Positions 53,891-64,000 of a DNA stretch of 64,000 nt are shown piece after piece. How positions within the stretch are numbered: the first letter of the stretch is position 1; the number at the start of each line of letters is the position of its first letter. A program made the position numbers and the translations under genes. Origin of the DNA: Cherax quadricarinatus (lineage: Eukaryota; Arthropoda; Malacostraca; Decapoda; Parastacidae). The notes under the pieces are model-generated. The model was given only the letters and a program-made list of their open reading frames with translations, was not told the DNA's origin and made no database searches. The stretch covers positions 22,044,173-22,108,172 of the forward strand of contig NC_091307.1 in the NCBI RefSeq assembly GCF_038502225.1, read 5' to 3'.

Positions 53891-55358
53891 AACAACGGAT
53901 ATAGCCCCACTCCATAAAGGTGGCAGCAAAGCATTAGCTAAGAACTATAGACCAATAACTCTGACGTCCCACATCATAAAAATCTTTGAAAGAGTGCTAA
54001 GAAGCAGGATTGCAAATCACCTGGATTCCCAAAATCTGCACAATCCAGGGCAACATGGGTTCAGGGCAGTTCGCTCCTGCCTCTCACAACTACTGGATCA
54101 CTATGACATGGCCTTGGATGCACTGGAAGAAAATCAGAATGCAGATGTAATATACACAGACTTTGCGAAAGCATTTGACAAATGCGATCATGGCGTAATA
54201 GCCCATAAAATACGTGCTAAAGGAATAACTGGGAAAGTGGGGAGATGGATCTTCAACTTCCTAACAAATCGAACACAAAGAGTAGTGGTCAACAGAGTTA
54301 AATCGGAGGCTGCCATTGTGAAGAGCTCTGTTCCACAAGGCACAGTACTCGCCCCCATCTTATTCCTTATCCTCATATCAGACATAGACAGAGATATACA
54401 CCACAGCACCGTATCATCCTTTGCGGATGATACTAGGATCTGCATGAGGCTGTCATCTGCTGAGGACGCGGTTAATCTCCAAGAAGATATAAACAAAGTT
54501 TTCCAGTGGGCAACGGTAAACAATATGATGTTCAATGAGGACAAATTCCAACTTCTCCGTTATGGAAAACTGGAGGAGATAATAACTAGAACAGAGTATA
54601 CTACAGACTCCGGCCATACAATAGAGCGGAAAAATAATGTAAGGGACCTGGGAGTAGTAATGTCTGAGGGTCTCACTTTCCAGGATCACAACAGTGCCAC
54701 TATCGCACGTGCAAAGAAAATGATAGGATGGATAATGAGAACTTTCAAAACGAGAGATGCCAAGCCCATGATGATCCTTTTCAAATCACTTGTTCTCTCT
54801 AGGCTGGAATACTGCTGTACATTAACATCTCCATTCAAAGCAGGTGAAATCGCAGATCTAGAGAGTGTACAGAGATCCTTTACTGCACGTATAAGTTCTG
54901 TCAAGCACCTTAACTACTGGGAACGCTTGGAAGCACTTGACTTGTACTCGTTGGAACGCAGGAGGGAGAGATATATCATAATCTACACTTGGAAAATCTT
55001 GGAAGGAATGGTCCCAAATCTGCACACAGAAATCACTCCCTACGAAAGTAAAAGACTGGGCAGGCGATGCAAAATGCCCCCAATAAAAAGTAGGAGCGCC
55101 ATTGGTACACTAAGGGAAAACACCATAAGTGTCCGGGGCCCAAGACTGTTCAACAGCCTCCCATCAAGCATTAGGGGAATTGCCAATAAGACCCTGGCTG
55201 CTTTCAAGAGAGAGCTGGACAGATACCTAAAGTCAGTGCAGGATCAGCCGGGCTGTGGCTCGTACGTTGGACTGCGTGCGGCCAGTAGTAACAGCCTAGT
55301 TGATCAGGCCCTGATCCATCGGGAGGCCTGGTCGTGGACCGGGCCGCGGGGGCGTTGA
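53871..55358 (+). pseudogene. LINE-C reverse transcriptase and C-terminal region (495-codon open block)
   Basis: Open from the RT palm onward: TTDIAPLHKGGSKALAKNYR, PGQHGFRAVRSCLSQL, VIYTDFAKAFDKCDHGV, SSVPQGTVLAPILFLI, catalytic FADD at residues 184-187 in VSSFADDTRICMR. The C-terminal part has VLSRLEYCCTLTSPFK, RSFTARISSVKHLNYWE, ISVRGPRLFNSLPSS and AAFKRELDRYL, and ends DQALIHREAWSWTGPRGR. The coding end contains gcctag (55,294) and gcctgg (55,326) exactly 32 bp apart. The block itself has no internal stop, but it is cut off from the upstream domains by frameshifts. Confidence 0.93.
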
Positions 55359-55394
55359 TCTCCGGAATAACCTCCAGGTAACCTCCAGGTAAGA

Positions 55395-55690
55395 GCGAGA
55401 CAGCAGACAGCAGTTTCGAGAGTTTTCTACTCCGCAGTCCGGCCCTGGGACAAGCTTGTCTGGTGCTCTCCTTGTCAACCAGGCTATTGCTGCTGGTGGG
55501 ACACTGGCCTGGTTGATCAGGCAGCTGGTGAAGATACTTGCCCAGTTGTCTTTTGAAGGCTTCTACACTTGTTCCAGCAGAATTTCTAATGTCTTCTGGT
55601 AATGTGTTGAACAGTCTGGGGCCACGGATGTTGATATAGTGTTCCCTTACTGTGCCTATGGCTCCCCTGCCCAGGGGGTAACTACGAAGG
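55395..55690 (-). pseudogene. LINE-C second-subfamily 3' end, minus strand, tail-to-tail
   Basis: On minus: GAIGTVREHYINIRGPRLFN, then SAGTSVEAFKRQLGKYLHQLPDQPG, then a tail with type 2 features (tttcgagagttttctactcc on plus). Same subfamily as the fragment at 17.7-18.0 kb. It meets the 3' end of the main LINE-C copy across aacctccaggt units. Confidence 0.85.
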
Positions 55691-55905
55691 AAGATCTTAC
55701 ATTTAACGATCACAACAGTGTTACTATCACAGCTGCTAGGAAAATGATATACTGGATAAGAACCTTCATAGCATGAGATGCAAAGCCAGTGATAACTATC
55801 TTTAAAGCACTTGTGCTCGCTAGACTGAAATATCGCGGTATACTAATGTTCCCATTTAAGGCGGGAGAAAATGTTGATCTGGAATATGCTTAAAAAATTC
55901 CTGTG
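55691..55905 (+). pseudogene. LINE-C internal fragment, plus strand
   Basis: Encodes, with stops, a piece like DLTFNDHNSVTITAARKMIYW and KALVLARLKYRGILMFPFKAGE, equal to about 54,670-54,860 of the main copy. It has no 3' end of its own, so it may be the remnant of an older insertion into which the minus fragment landed. Confidence 0.75.
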
Positions 55906-56265
55906 TTCATTCAATTAAATTACTGTTGAGAATAATTTAAAAAAAATTGTATTCTCTGGAGAGCTCACTCTAAAAATACATTTTAAGCAGGTAGTAGGGT
56001 TGTTAGAGTGCAACCATCCAGAGCGCTATTACCGTCCTGTCATGTATGAGTGAAGTGGAAACATGTTAAACGTTTTGCACTCTGGCGAGATTGTATTTTT
56101 TTCTGACTCTTGGACATGCAAGATGACAGATAAATCTTAGAAACAGTTACGTACTTTCAGTATTCACATATCTCATGACTCACGGAATCGTAATGACACG
56201 ATTGCAAACATATCTTTTTGCTTTCCACTGTTCCTCTCGACTTCTTATTCCTGTCGTGTTGCCTC
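55906..56265. other. No recognised feature
   Basis: AT-rich sequence, no repeat copy seen. Confidence 0.5.
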
Positions 56266-56269
56266 TCCA

Positions 56270-56340
56270 ATTCACGTGGCCTGGTCTGAGACCAGGAAGA
56301 GGGGGCGATGATACCTGGACCATCAGCAGGTAATCTCGCT
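56270..56340 (+). mobile_element. LINE-C type 1 tail fragment
   Basis: acgtggcctggtctgagacc, aggaagagggggcgatgatacctgg. Order and key blocks fit the type 1 end (caggcctggtc, accgggccgcgggggcgttg). Confidence 0.55.
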
Positions 56341-56889
56341 GTGGTTGCCGTCCTTGTTCTGTGACGCAGCGTGACGCACCGTGACGCAGACGATAGGTTG
56401 CGTTTTGTTGCGTCATCATTTCTCTCTTACTCTCTACCTTCCGTAATCTCTACCTCCCTTACCCCTCCCCTTACCACTACCACTATCATCATCTCCAGTT
56501 CCCTCATTGTTCTCCTCATGTCCTTCCAAACTTCCCCAACTCATCGTATTTCAATTCACCCTCTTCTTTCCCCTTCTCCTTCCTTTATTCCCCTCTTCCT
56601 TCTGCCGCTTTCTTCTCTCGTCTCTTACCTATCTACCTTTGTATTCACCCTTTCTTTAACCCCTCCATTCGCCTCTCCATTTAACCTCTCTTTCCCTATT
56701 CACCCCTTCCCCATCAAGACTGGGGGGGATAGGCAGTAAACGAGAATACCTGGAAGGCTTATTTTTCCCCTCTTTGAAGTAGGAGGAAGAGAAGGTTTGT
56801 AAAGGAGGAGGAGGAGGAGGGATGATTGAGAAGAAAGCGGAGTGAAAAGCGGAAGTGAAAGAGGTGAAGGATCGTGTGCAGAGAGAAAG
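56341..56889. other. Pyrimidine-rich then purine-rich DNA; no gene
   Basis: Short gtgacgcagcgtgacgcacc repeat at 56,360-56,390, C/T-rich to about 56,710, then A/G-rich (gaggaggaggagg) to 56,880. Confidence 0.5.
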
Positions 56890-57005
56890 CTGGGAAATAC
56901 CTGAAGGATATTTCCGGGGGTCATCGCCCCCCGCGGCCAGGTCCCAGACCAGGCCTCCTGGTGTATCAAAGTCTGATCAACCAGGCTGTTACTACTGGAC
57001 GTGAA
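56890..57005 (-). mobile_element. LINE-C type 1 tail fragment, minus strand
   Basis: Plus text aatacctgaaggatatttcc, gggggtcatcgccccccgcg, gcctcctggtgtatcaa and gatcaaccaggctgttact. It is a clean complement of the type 1 end. Confidence 0.8.
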
Positions 57006-57539
57006 GGTGAAGCAGCAAGGGCAGAGAGGGCTAATGTACACATTATGGGAAAGATATTTGTATATATGATAAAGGATGGAAAAATCCACACATTGAAAAG
57101 TGGTCTAATATGGTGAGAAAATGGCGGTATCGCCTAGGTGAAAAAGGCAGATATTTTCACCCCCCAGCCGTGACTATCATCATTAACCACCAGGAAATTT
57201 TATACTCTAAGCTGCCCAAAGTTCAATGTTAAGAGGAACGGACGGCATAAAAATACTTGTAAATGCTGAGAAACGGGAGACATTGCACAAAATATTTTTA
57301 AGGGGCAGTATACCAGAGAAATCAACATAAACGAACACAACAAGAGAACAGGTAATACCTAGACAGGTGGTAATAATGTTAAGACAACACAGTATATGAG
57401 TAGGTCACACATACCAGGACCAAATATACATCAGTCTACATTACCAGTACTGTAGAGACTGGCAAGGCAATATGTACATTGAGTAACGTAGGACAGTATG
57501 GTTAATACCAGAGGTATTAACCATACTTATACAAAACCC
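57006..57539. other. No recognised feature
   Basis: AT-rich DNA. It may contain the degraded upstream part of the LINE-C copy that follows, but I cannot align it. Confidence 0.4.
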
Positions 57540-58340
57540 AAACATCTCAAATGGTGAATCCTCCTTCCCTATCTCCTAACATTCAGGGATTACAAACAAA
57601 TGGAAGTTATAAAGTTATTGGGGTCCTCACAGAAGCAAATAGGGTGTTTGCAGCATTTGCAGACACATGTACAAGGGATGTTTTGACGGGGAGTTATAGG
57701 TGAAGAATTACAATTTTTATAGATGTGACAATGTGAAGAGGTCACAGGGAGGAGTAGGTCTCTGTGTGAAAGACACTCTTTGTTGCACGGAACTGTTGCA
57801 ATCAATGAATGATACAGTAGAAGTACTGGGTGTTAAAGTGGAGAACAAGAATCTAGTGATTATCCTTGCTTATGAAACCACCGTCATCAACGCCTGAGGG
57901 GTTCACGAAACAGATAAGGATAATAGATACCTTGAGACCTGGAGAATCCTACTCCAAATATTATCCTCCTCGGAGATTTCAATCTCCCAAATTTGAAATA
58001 GATGGTAAATCACAGCGTTGTCGTAGAAATAGTGAGTGTAAGCACGCCAGCTCAGCAGATACAGACCACACAGATAATGGCGCTTTGTGAAAAGTTTACT
58101 TTGAACCAATATATTACACAAGCCACTAGGAATAAAAATACTCTGGATTTGATTTACACGAACATCGAAGAATTGATCAGAGACATAACAATCACAAACA
58201 TAATATATTCTGAGCATAACGTCAAAAGAAGTACAAAGAAGCATAAATGCAGGGGTGAAAATTCTCAGAACTAATACACGAGAAGGAATGTTTAGTAAAT
58301 TCAACTTCAACAATCAGAGAATTGATAGGGACACAATAAA
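57540..58340 (+). pseudogene. LINE-C endonuclease remnant, degraded
   Basis: Reaches further 5' than the 52.5-kb copy. Blocks: SQGGVGLCVKDTLCCTELL, SMNDTVEVLGVKVENKNLVI, the TLDLIYTNIEELIRDI segment and a YSEHN remnant of the SDH motif. Stops and frameshifts interrupt it near 57,895 and elsewhere. The Asp of SDH is replaced by Glu in this reading, which would disable the site. Confidence 0.8.
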
Positions 58341-58367
58341 CAAAGAACTATCAGATTTATATATCTT

Positions 58368-58962
<595 letters not shown>

Positions 58963-59024
58963 TTCTGGTAAACAGTTGAGTACCATAAATCCTCACCAAT
59001 GCTTGAAAAAAGCACTGGTCGAAA

Positions 59025-59365
59025 AAGCACTGGGTACTGGAAAAGCACCAGTAGCACCCACAGCTGACATAATCAGTAACCAAAACAGACACCAACAGTA
59101 CTTGCAGTAGATACCAGCAGTACCTACAACAGACAAACAGTGCTCACAGCAGAGAGCGGCACCCACAATAAACACCAGCAATATCCATAACAGACACTAA
59201 CAGTACCCAAAACAGACAACAGCAATGGATACCAACAAAACCCAAGGACACAAATAGTACCCACAATAGACACCAACGGTGCCCACAACAGACACCAACA
59301 GTACCCACATTAGATACCAATAGTACCCACAACAGGCACCAACAGTACCCACAATAAACATTAAC
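59025..59365. repeat. Degenerate repeat with ACCAACAGTACCCACAACAG units
   Basis: About 12-15 units of roughly 20-30 bp, heavily diverged. Cys/Trp/Val frames on minus are artefacts. Confidence 0.8.
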
Positions 59366-60108
59366 TATATCCGGCTAAATGAATACTAACTACTGTTTTC
59401 TCTGTGCTCATTTTGTCTTTTTTTAACGTCCAGACGATGAAACGCAATTTGGGTCATTAATGCCCAGAATAATGACGGGCCATAGATCATCAGATGAGTT
59501 ATAGCAAGGCTGGGGAGGCAAGGTGAGGAAGATGTAAGAGTGTGGAGGGATGGATGCTGTTGGGTGTGGGGTGGAGGGTAAGGGGGAAGAACATTAAAGT
59601 CTCGGTGTAGATGAGCGATGTGTCAAATCTCATTTCCCAGTCTGTATGATGATTGTAGGGAACTCGAGTGCGCTAAGAATCACGGGGTGAGGTGAAGCTG
59701 TGTGGTTCTTGTGTCTGCCACACCATCATCAGCTCATCTTCGGCCTCTTATGAAATCGCTGACCAGAGAGGAGGATTATATTCTGTTTTAGTTACTTTTA
59801 GCTGGAGTGGAGCGATTAAAGAGAAAGAAGACAAACATGACAGAAGATTAGAAGTTTAACAATGTATTTGAGTATAAGAAAAACCCATGTAGGGTGAGAG
59901 AGAAAGAAACAGAGAGAAGAAAGGCTGCAGAGGCGAGCACAGAGAACATCAGTGGAGTTTTGGCGTCTTAGGGCACCTCCAAATGTGAGTACAAATCCAC
60001 AGTTTACATACGTCTTGGCAGTGCTACATTTATCATGTAAAATTTGTTCTCGAACAAGCCTTTGAATTATAATACAGTCTAGCACTTAAACTGTCCTTAA
60101 GAAATGCT

Positions 60109-60112
<4 letters not shown>
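59366..60112. other. No recognised feature
   Basis: Mixed sequence. Open frames under 90 codons without motifs. Confidence 0.5.

Positions 60113-60172
<60 letters not shown>
60113..60172. repeat. (AT)n microsatellite
   Basis: About 30 AT units. Confidence 0.98.
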
Positions 60173-60174
<2 letters not shown>

Positions 60175-60424
60175 GGAGGAGTGATTAAGGTATGACTTAT
60201 GGATAAACGATTAACTAGGTCAGTAATTAACCTGCAGCCCAAATGAAGGCACTTTCTCTGGTTAATTGGAAATTATAATTAAGCCAAATCGGTAGTTTTA
60301 GGGAGAGTCAAAGTATCGGTCTGGAGGGTGATGAAAGTTGGTGGGTGAGTGAGGAGAAGATGAGTGAGAGGGGAAGATGCGTGGGAGGGGGAGAAATGTG
60401 AGAGGGCCAAGAGGGTTCGTGGAT

Positions 60425-60475
60425 TGGTTTACTCACCTATTTGTGGTTGCAGAGGTCGATTTATAGCTCCTGGCT
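60425..60475 (-). mobile_element. LINE-A 3'-UTR fragment, minus strand
   Basis: Plus text ggtttactcacctatttgtg, gttgcagaggtcgatttata and gctcctggc parallel the 3' end at 38,150-38,200. About 50 bp only, and here without a microsatellite. Confidence 0.65.
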
Positions 60476-61095
60476 ATGACTCCTGGTGTAGATGTATACA
60501 GGTGAGGGTTGAAAACTGAGGGGAAAGGGATGAGTGAAGATGGGAGTGAAGAAAGAAGTCAATGTGTTGGAGTAGATGAGGGGTAGGGTAAAAGGGGGGG
60601 TAACCACGAGAAGGAGGATGTATGGGAAGATGGATGGAGTGAAATCAGGATGATGTGAGAGAATGTGTGGAGGAGAGTGAGGGATGAGACACAAGAGAGC
60701 GGGTGAGACATGTAGCAGGATTTGGAAGGTGAGGGGTGAGACACAAGGAGAGTGAGAGGGGGAGGGTAAGAAGGGGGGAAGGGTGGAAGGGGGAGGGAGG
60801 AATGAACGTGATTTCAACCACCCCTGCTCAAGGGGTGGATAACGAGGGATACACTTAAGGGTAGTTGAAATGCATGATAACTCCCTATTAAGTCATGATC
60901 CTCCCCTCCCCTTCCTTCTCCCCTCCCCTTCCCCATCCCCCACGCGCAAAAACACACACCGCTAATTCCCCCCTCCCTTCATTCCTCCCCTTTCATTTCC
61001 TTTGTTTAAACTTACCGTCTGGAAGGATGCCCTCACACGAAGAACTGTAAGAGGCTAGAAATTTGTAAGCAATAGTCCAACCAAGAGACGACCCT
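60476..61095. other. Purine-rich then pyrimidine-rich DNA; no gene
   Basis: A/G-rich to about 60,800 and C-rich at 60,900-61,000. The Ser/Pro-rich minus frame follows composition. Confidence 0.5.
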
Positions 61096-61097
61096 GG

Positions 61098-61099
<2 letters not shown>

Positions 61100-61187
<88 letters not shown>
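61100..61187. repeat. (GA)n then (CAGA)n microsatellite
   Basis: About 15 GA units followed by about 14 CAGA units. Confidence 0.97.
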
Positions 61188-61245
61188 TCTTTGATGACTT
61201 TCGAGAGTCTATCTACTCCCGGAACCCGGCCATGGACCAGGCTCG
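61188..61245 (-). mobile_element. LINE-C type 2 tail fragment, minus strand
   Basis: Plus text gatgactttcgagagtctat, ctactcccggaacccggcca and tggaccaggctcgtc, the complement of the type 2 end. It is bracketed by GA-type microsatellites on both sides. Confidence 0.72.
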
Positions 61246-61246
61246 T

Positions 61247-61290
<44 letters not shown>
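61246..61290. repeat. (GA)n microsatellite
   Basis: About 21 GA units. Confidence 0.97.
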
Positions 61291-61293
<3 letters not shown>

Positions 61294-61489
61294 CAACGTG
61301 AGGAACTATGAAGAGGAACTCTTAGAGAGGAAGACAGATGAACAGTAATATAGAGAGTGAAGATGAGAGACAAAGGGACAATTGGAGGACGAGGGTAAGA
61401 AGGAAGACAAGGGGAAAAAAAGAAGAAATGAAGAGTTGAAGAAGTAATAACAGTGGTAAAACAGTAATAAGAAGGATATAACAAAGCAA

Positions 61490-61578
61490 TAATAATAACA
61501 ATAATTAATAGTAATAATAATAATAATAATAATAGCGATAATAATATAATAACAGTATCAATAATAATAATATAATAC

Positions 61579-61632
<54 letters not shown>
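61490..61632. repeat. (AAT)n triplet array
   Basis: Interrupted then pure aataat runs, the last about 20 units uninterrupted. Confidence 0.95.
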
Positions 61633-61749
61633 GATATTAAAAAACTAAAGATATTAAGGAAGAGGTTCTAAATTTAATACTTTCTTAGTAGTAGAAAATA
61701 GGGCCGAGCGGCAGCGGTGGGAGATTATGACAGTAGAGGGAGAGACGTC

Positions 61750-62140
61750 ATGTTGTATTATATAGTGAAATACAGTGTAATGCAGTCAGATATAATGAAA
61801 TACTGTAACACTTTGTAATACAGTGTACTACAGTGAAATATGGTGTATTGCAGGGTAATACAGTGTAATACAGTGAGATACAATGAAATACTGTAATACA
61901 TTGTAATATAGTGAAATGCAGTGTACTACAGTGAAATGCTGTGTAATGCAGAGTGATACATGAAATACAGGGTAATACAGTGAAATACAGGATAATACAG
62001 TGAAATACAGGGTAATAGAGTGAAATATAGTGTAATGCAGTGTAATACAGTGAAATAGTGTAATAAAATGTACTACAGTATAATACAATGTATTACAGTG
62101 AAATAGCATACTACAGTCAAATACAGTGAAATACAGTGAA
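61750..62140. repeat. Degenerate 10-12 bp repeat (AATACAGTGTAATACAGTGA)
   Basis: About 30 short units mixing gtaatacagt and gaaatacagt. The minus-strand Tyr/Phe/Ile/Ser-rich frame is an artefact. Confidence 0.88.
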
Positions 62141-62480
62141 GAATACAAAGAGTAAACTTTAAGGAAAAAACAGTTGTTTCTTCTGAATTCAGATTTTTTT
62201 TCTAAATACAAAGAGAATTAAATTTTTTTTTTTTTTAGAATAAGTATATTTAGTCGAGTCCAGGGAAAAAAATCGATGAACATTTTTTTTTCATAATTAA
62301 TATAACCATCCTGATGAATTTTGAAAATAAATTTGAATATTCAAAAGACTTTTTTCTTTCGCGAGTTTTGTAGGGGAGAAAAATTAGAATTTTGAAAAAG
62401 TTGTACGAACACGTCTTTGTAGTTTATTGAGAACGTAGATGGGGGAGGGGGTCTTTCTATTTTTTATTGTTTTTTGTGTA
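62141..62480. other. AT-rich DNA with poly-T runs
   Basis: Several runs of 8-15 T. No gene or repeat copy recognised. Confidence 0.5.
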
Positions 62481-62502
62481 ATATATATATATATATATAT
62501 AT
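62481..62502. repeat. Short (AT)n run
   Basis: About 11 AT units abutting TIR element copy 3. Confidence 0.93.
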
Positions 62503-63110
<608 letters not shown>

Positions 63111-63112
<2 letters not shown>

Positions 63113-63735
63113 CTTCTCCTGGCTACTTCTAGCCCTGTCTAGCCACTCCTCGCTACCTCTAGCCCTGTCTAGCCACTCCTGGCTACCTCTAGCCCTGTCT
63201 AGCCACTCCTGGCTACCTCTAGCCCTGTCTAGCCACTCCTGGCTACCTCTAGCCCTGTCTATCACTCCTGGCTACCTCTAGCCCTGTCTAGCCACTCCTG
63301 GCTACCTCTAGCCCTGTATAGCCACTCCTCGCTACCTCTAGCCCTGTATAGCCACTCCTCGCTACCTCTAGCCCTGTCTAGCCACTCCTAGCTATCTCTA
63401 GCTCTGTCTAGCCACTCCTGACTACTTCTAGCCCTGTCTAGCCACTCCTGGCTACCTCTAGCCCTGTCTAGCCACTCCTGGCTACCTCTAGCCCTGTCTA
63501 GCTACTCCTGGCTACTCCTAACCCTGCCTAGCCACTCCTGCTACTCCTAGCCCTTCCTAGCCACTCCTGCTGCTCCTAGCCCTGCCTAGCTACTGGCTAC
63601 TTCTAGCCCTGCGTGGCCAGTCCTGGCTACTCCTTCCCCTGCCTAGCCACTCCTGGCTACTCCTACCCTGCCTAGCCACTCCTGGCTACTCCTACCCCTG
63701 TCTAGCCATTCTTAGCCATTCCTAGCCCTGCCAAG
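63111..63735. repeat. 30-bp minisatellite, about 20 units
   Basis: The unit is ggctacctctagccctgtct followed by agccactcct. Units are near-identical on the left and become shorter and more diverged to the right. Within a unit, agcc-cct motifs recur, hinting at a smaller ancestral period of about 10-15 bp. Confidence 0.95.
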
Positions 63736-63779
63736 TCACTTCTAGCCATTTCATTGTACTTGTTCGCACTCGTCCCACA

Positions 63780-63910
63780 AACTTACCCACATACCCTCAC
63801 TCTCACCCACCCACTCATCTACTCAACCACCCACTATCCCACCCACCCACTATCCCACCCACCCACGTACTATCCTACCTACCCACCCACACACCCATCC
63901 ACCCACTCAC
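63780..63910. repeat. CACCCACCCACTATCC short repeat
   Basis: Imperfect 4-16 bp CCCA-based units. Confidence 0.85.
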
Positions 63911-63958
63911 ATGCTGTGCAGTATACAATTAAAACTTTCCCCATCAAAGTTGTTCCTT

Positions 63959-63962
<4 letters not shown>

Positions 63963-64000
<38 letters not shown>
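63963..64000. repeat. (GA)n microsatellite, runs off the window
   Basis: At least 18 GA units at the right edge. Confidence 0.97.

Larger units (their letters stand above)
52545..55392 (+). mobile_element. LINE-C retrotransposon, most complete copy
   Basis: Covers most of the endonuclease, the linker, a full reverse transcriptase, the C-terminal region and a 3' end with tandem aacctccaggt units. The 5' edge is near a poly-G/poly-A stretch and lacks the first part of the endonuclease. Many short fragments across the window match its last 100-500 bp. The VPQGT and FADD motifs suggest the Jockey/CR1-like group. That is a tentative placement. Confidence 0.92.

Overview
The window looks like non-genic DNA from a large, repeat-rich animal genome. 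A decapod crustacean (crayfish, lobster or crab type) is my best guess. It rests on the dense CA/TA/GA microsatellites, the many arrays with 15-60 bp units and the style of the LINE families. I could not search a database, so the taxon is an inference. I found no convincing host protein-coding gene, tRNA, rRNA, CRISPR array or operon. Most long open reading frames are simple repeats read in several frames or retroelement remains.

Layout. 1-23 kb: mainly micro- and minisatellites (periods of about 15, 16, 28, 32, 34, 41, 49 and 59 bp), separated by short dispersed repeats, short tails of a LINE here called LINE-C, one TIR element in a TA array, and one degraded LINE-A copy followed by two more LINE-A 3' ends (19.4-22.2 kb). 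23.1-25 kb: unrecognised low-repeat DNA. 26-28 kb: degraded LINE-C. 28.06-37.82 kb: a 32-bp satellite split by a 6.7-kb Ty3/gypsy-like LTR retrotransposon on the minus strand. 38.15-40.49 kb: a 5'-truncated LINE-A with a fully open reverse transcriptase frame on the minus strand. 40.6-46 kb: degraded LINE-C, CAG-type triplets and dispersed repeats. 46.6-50.7 kb: two nearly identical LINE-B copies in inverted orientation around a second TIR element and long TA arrays. 52.5-55.9 kb: the most complete LINE-C copy, with other fragments at its tail. 56-64 kb: LINE-C fragments, microsatellites, a third TIR element and a 30-bp minisatellite.

How the parts relate. The mobile elements and the simple repeats appear linked. 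LINE-A and LINE-B copies start and end at CA or TA microsatellites. All three TIR elements sit in TA arrays. The 32-bp satellite appears to derive from the 3' coding end of LINE-C, where two short direct repeats lie exactly 32 bp apart. The LTR element later entered that satellite, and the two halves now carry different variants.

Limits: boundaries are by eye (usually within 5-30 bp), clade names for the LINEs are tentative, and copy counts come from array length divided by period.
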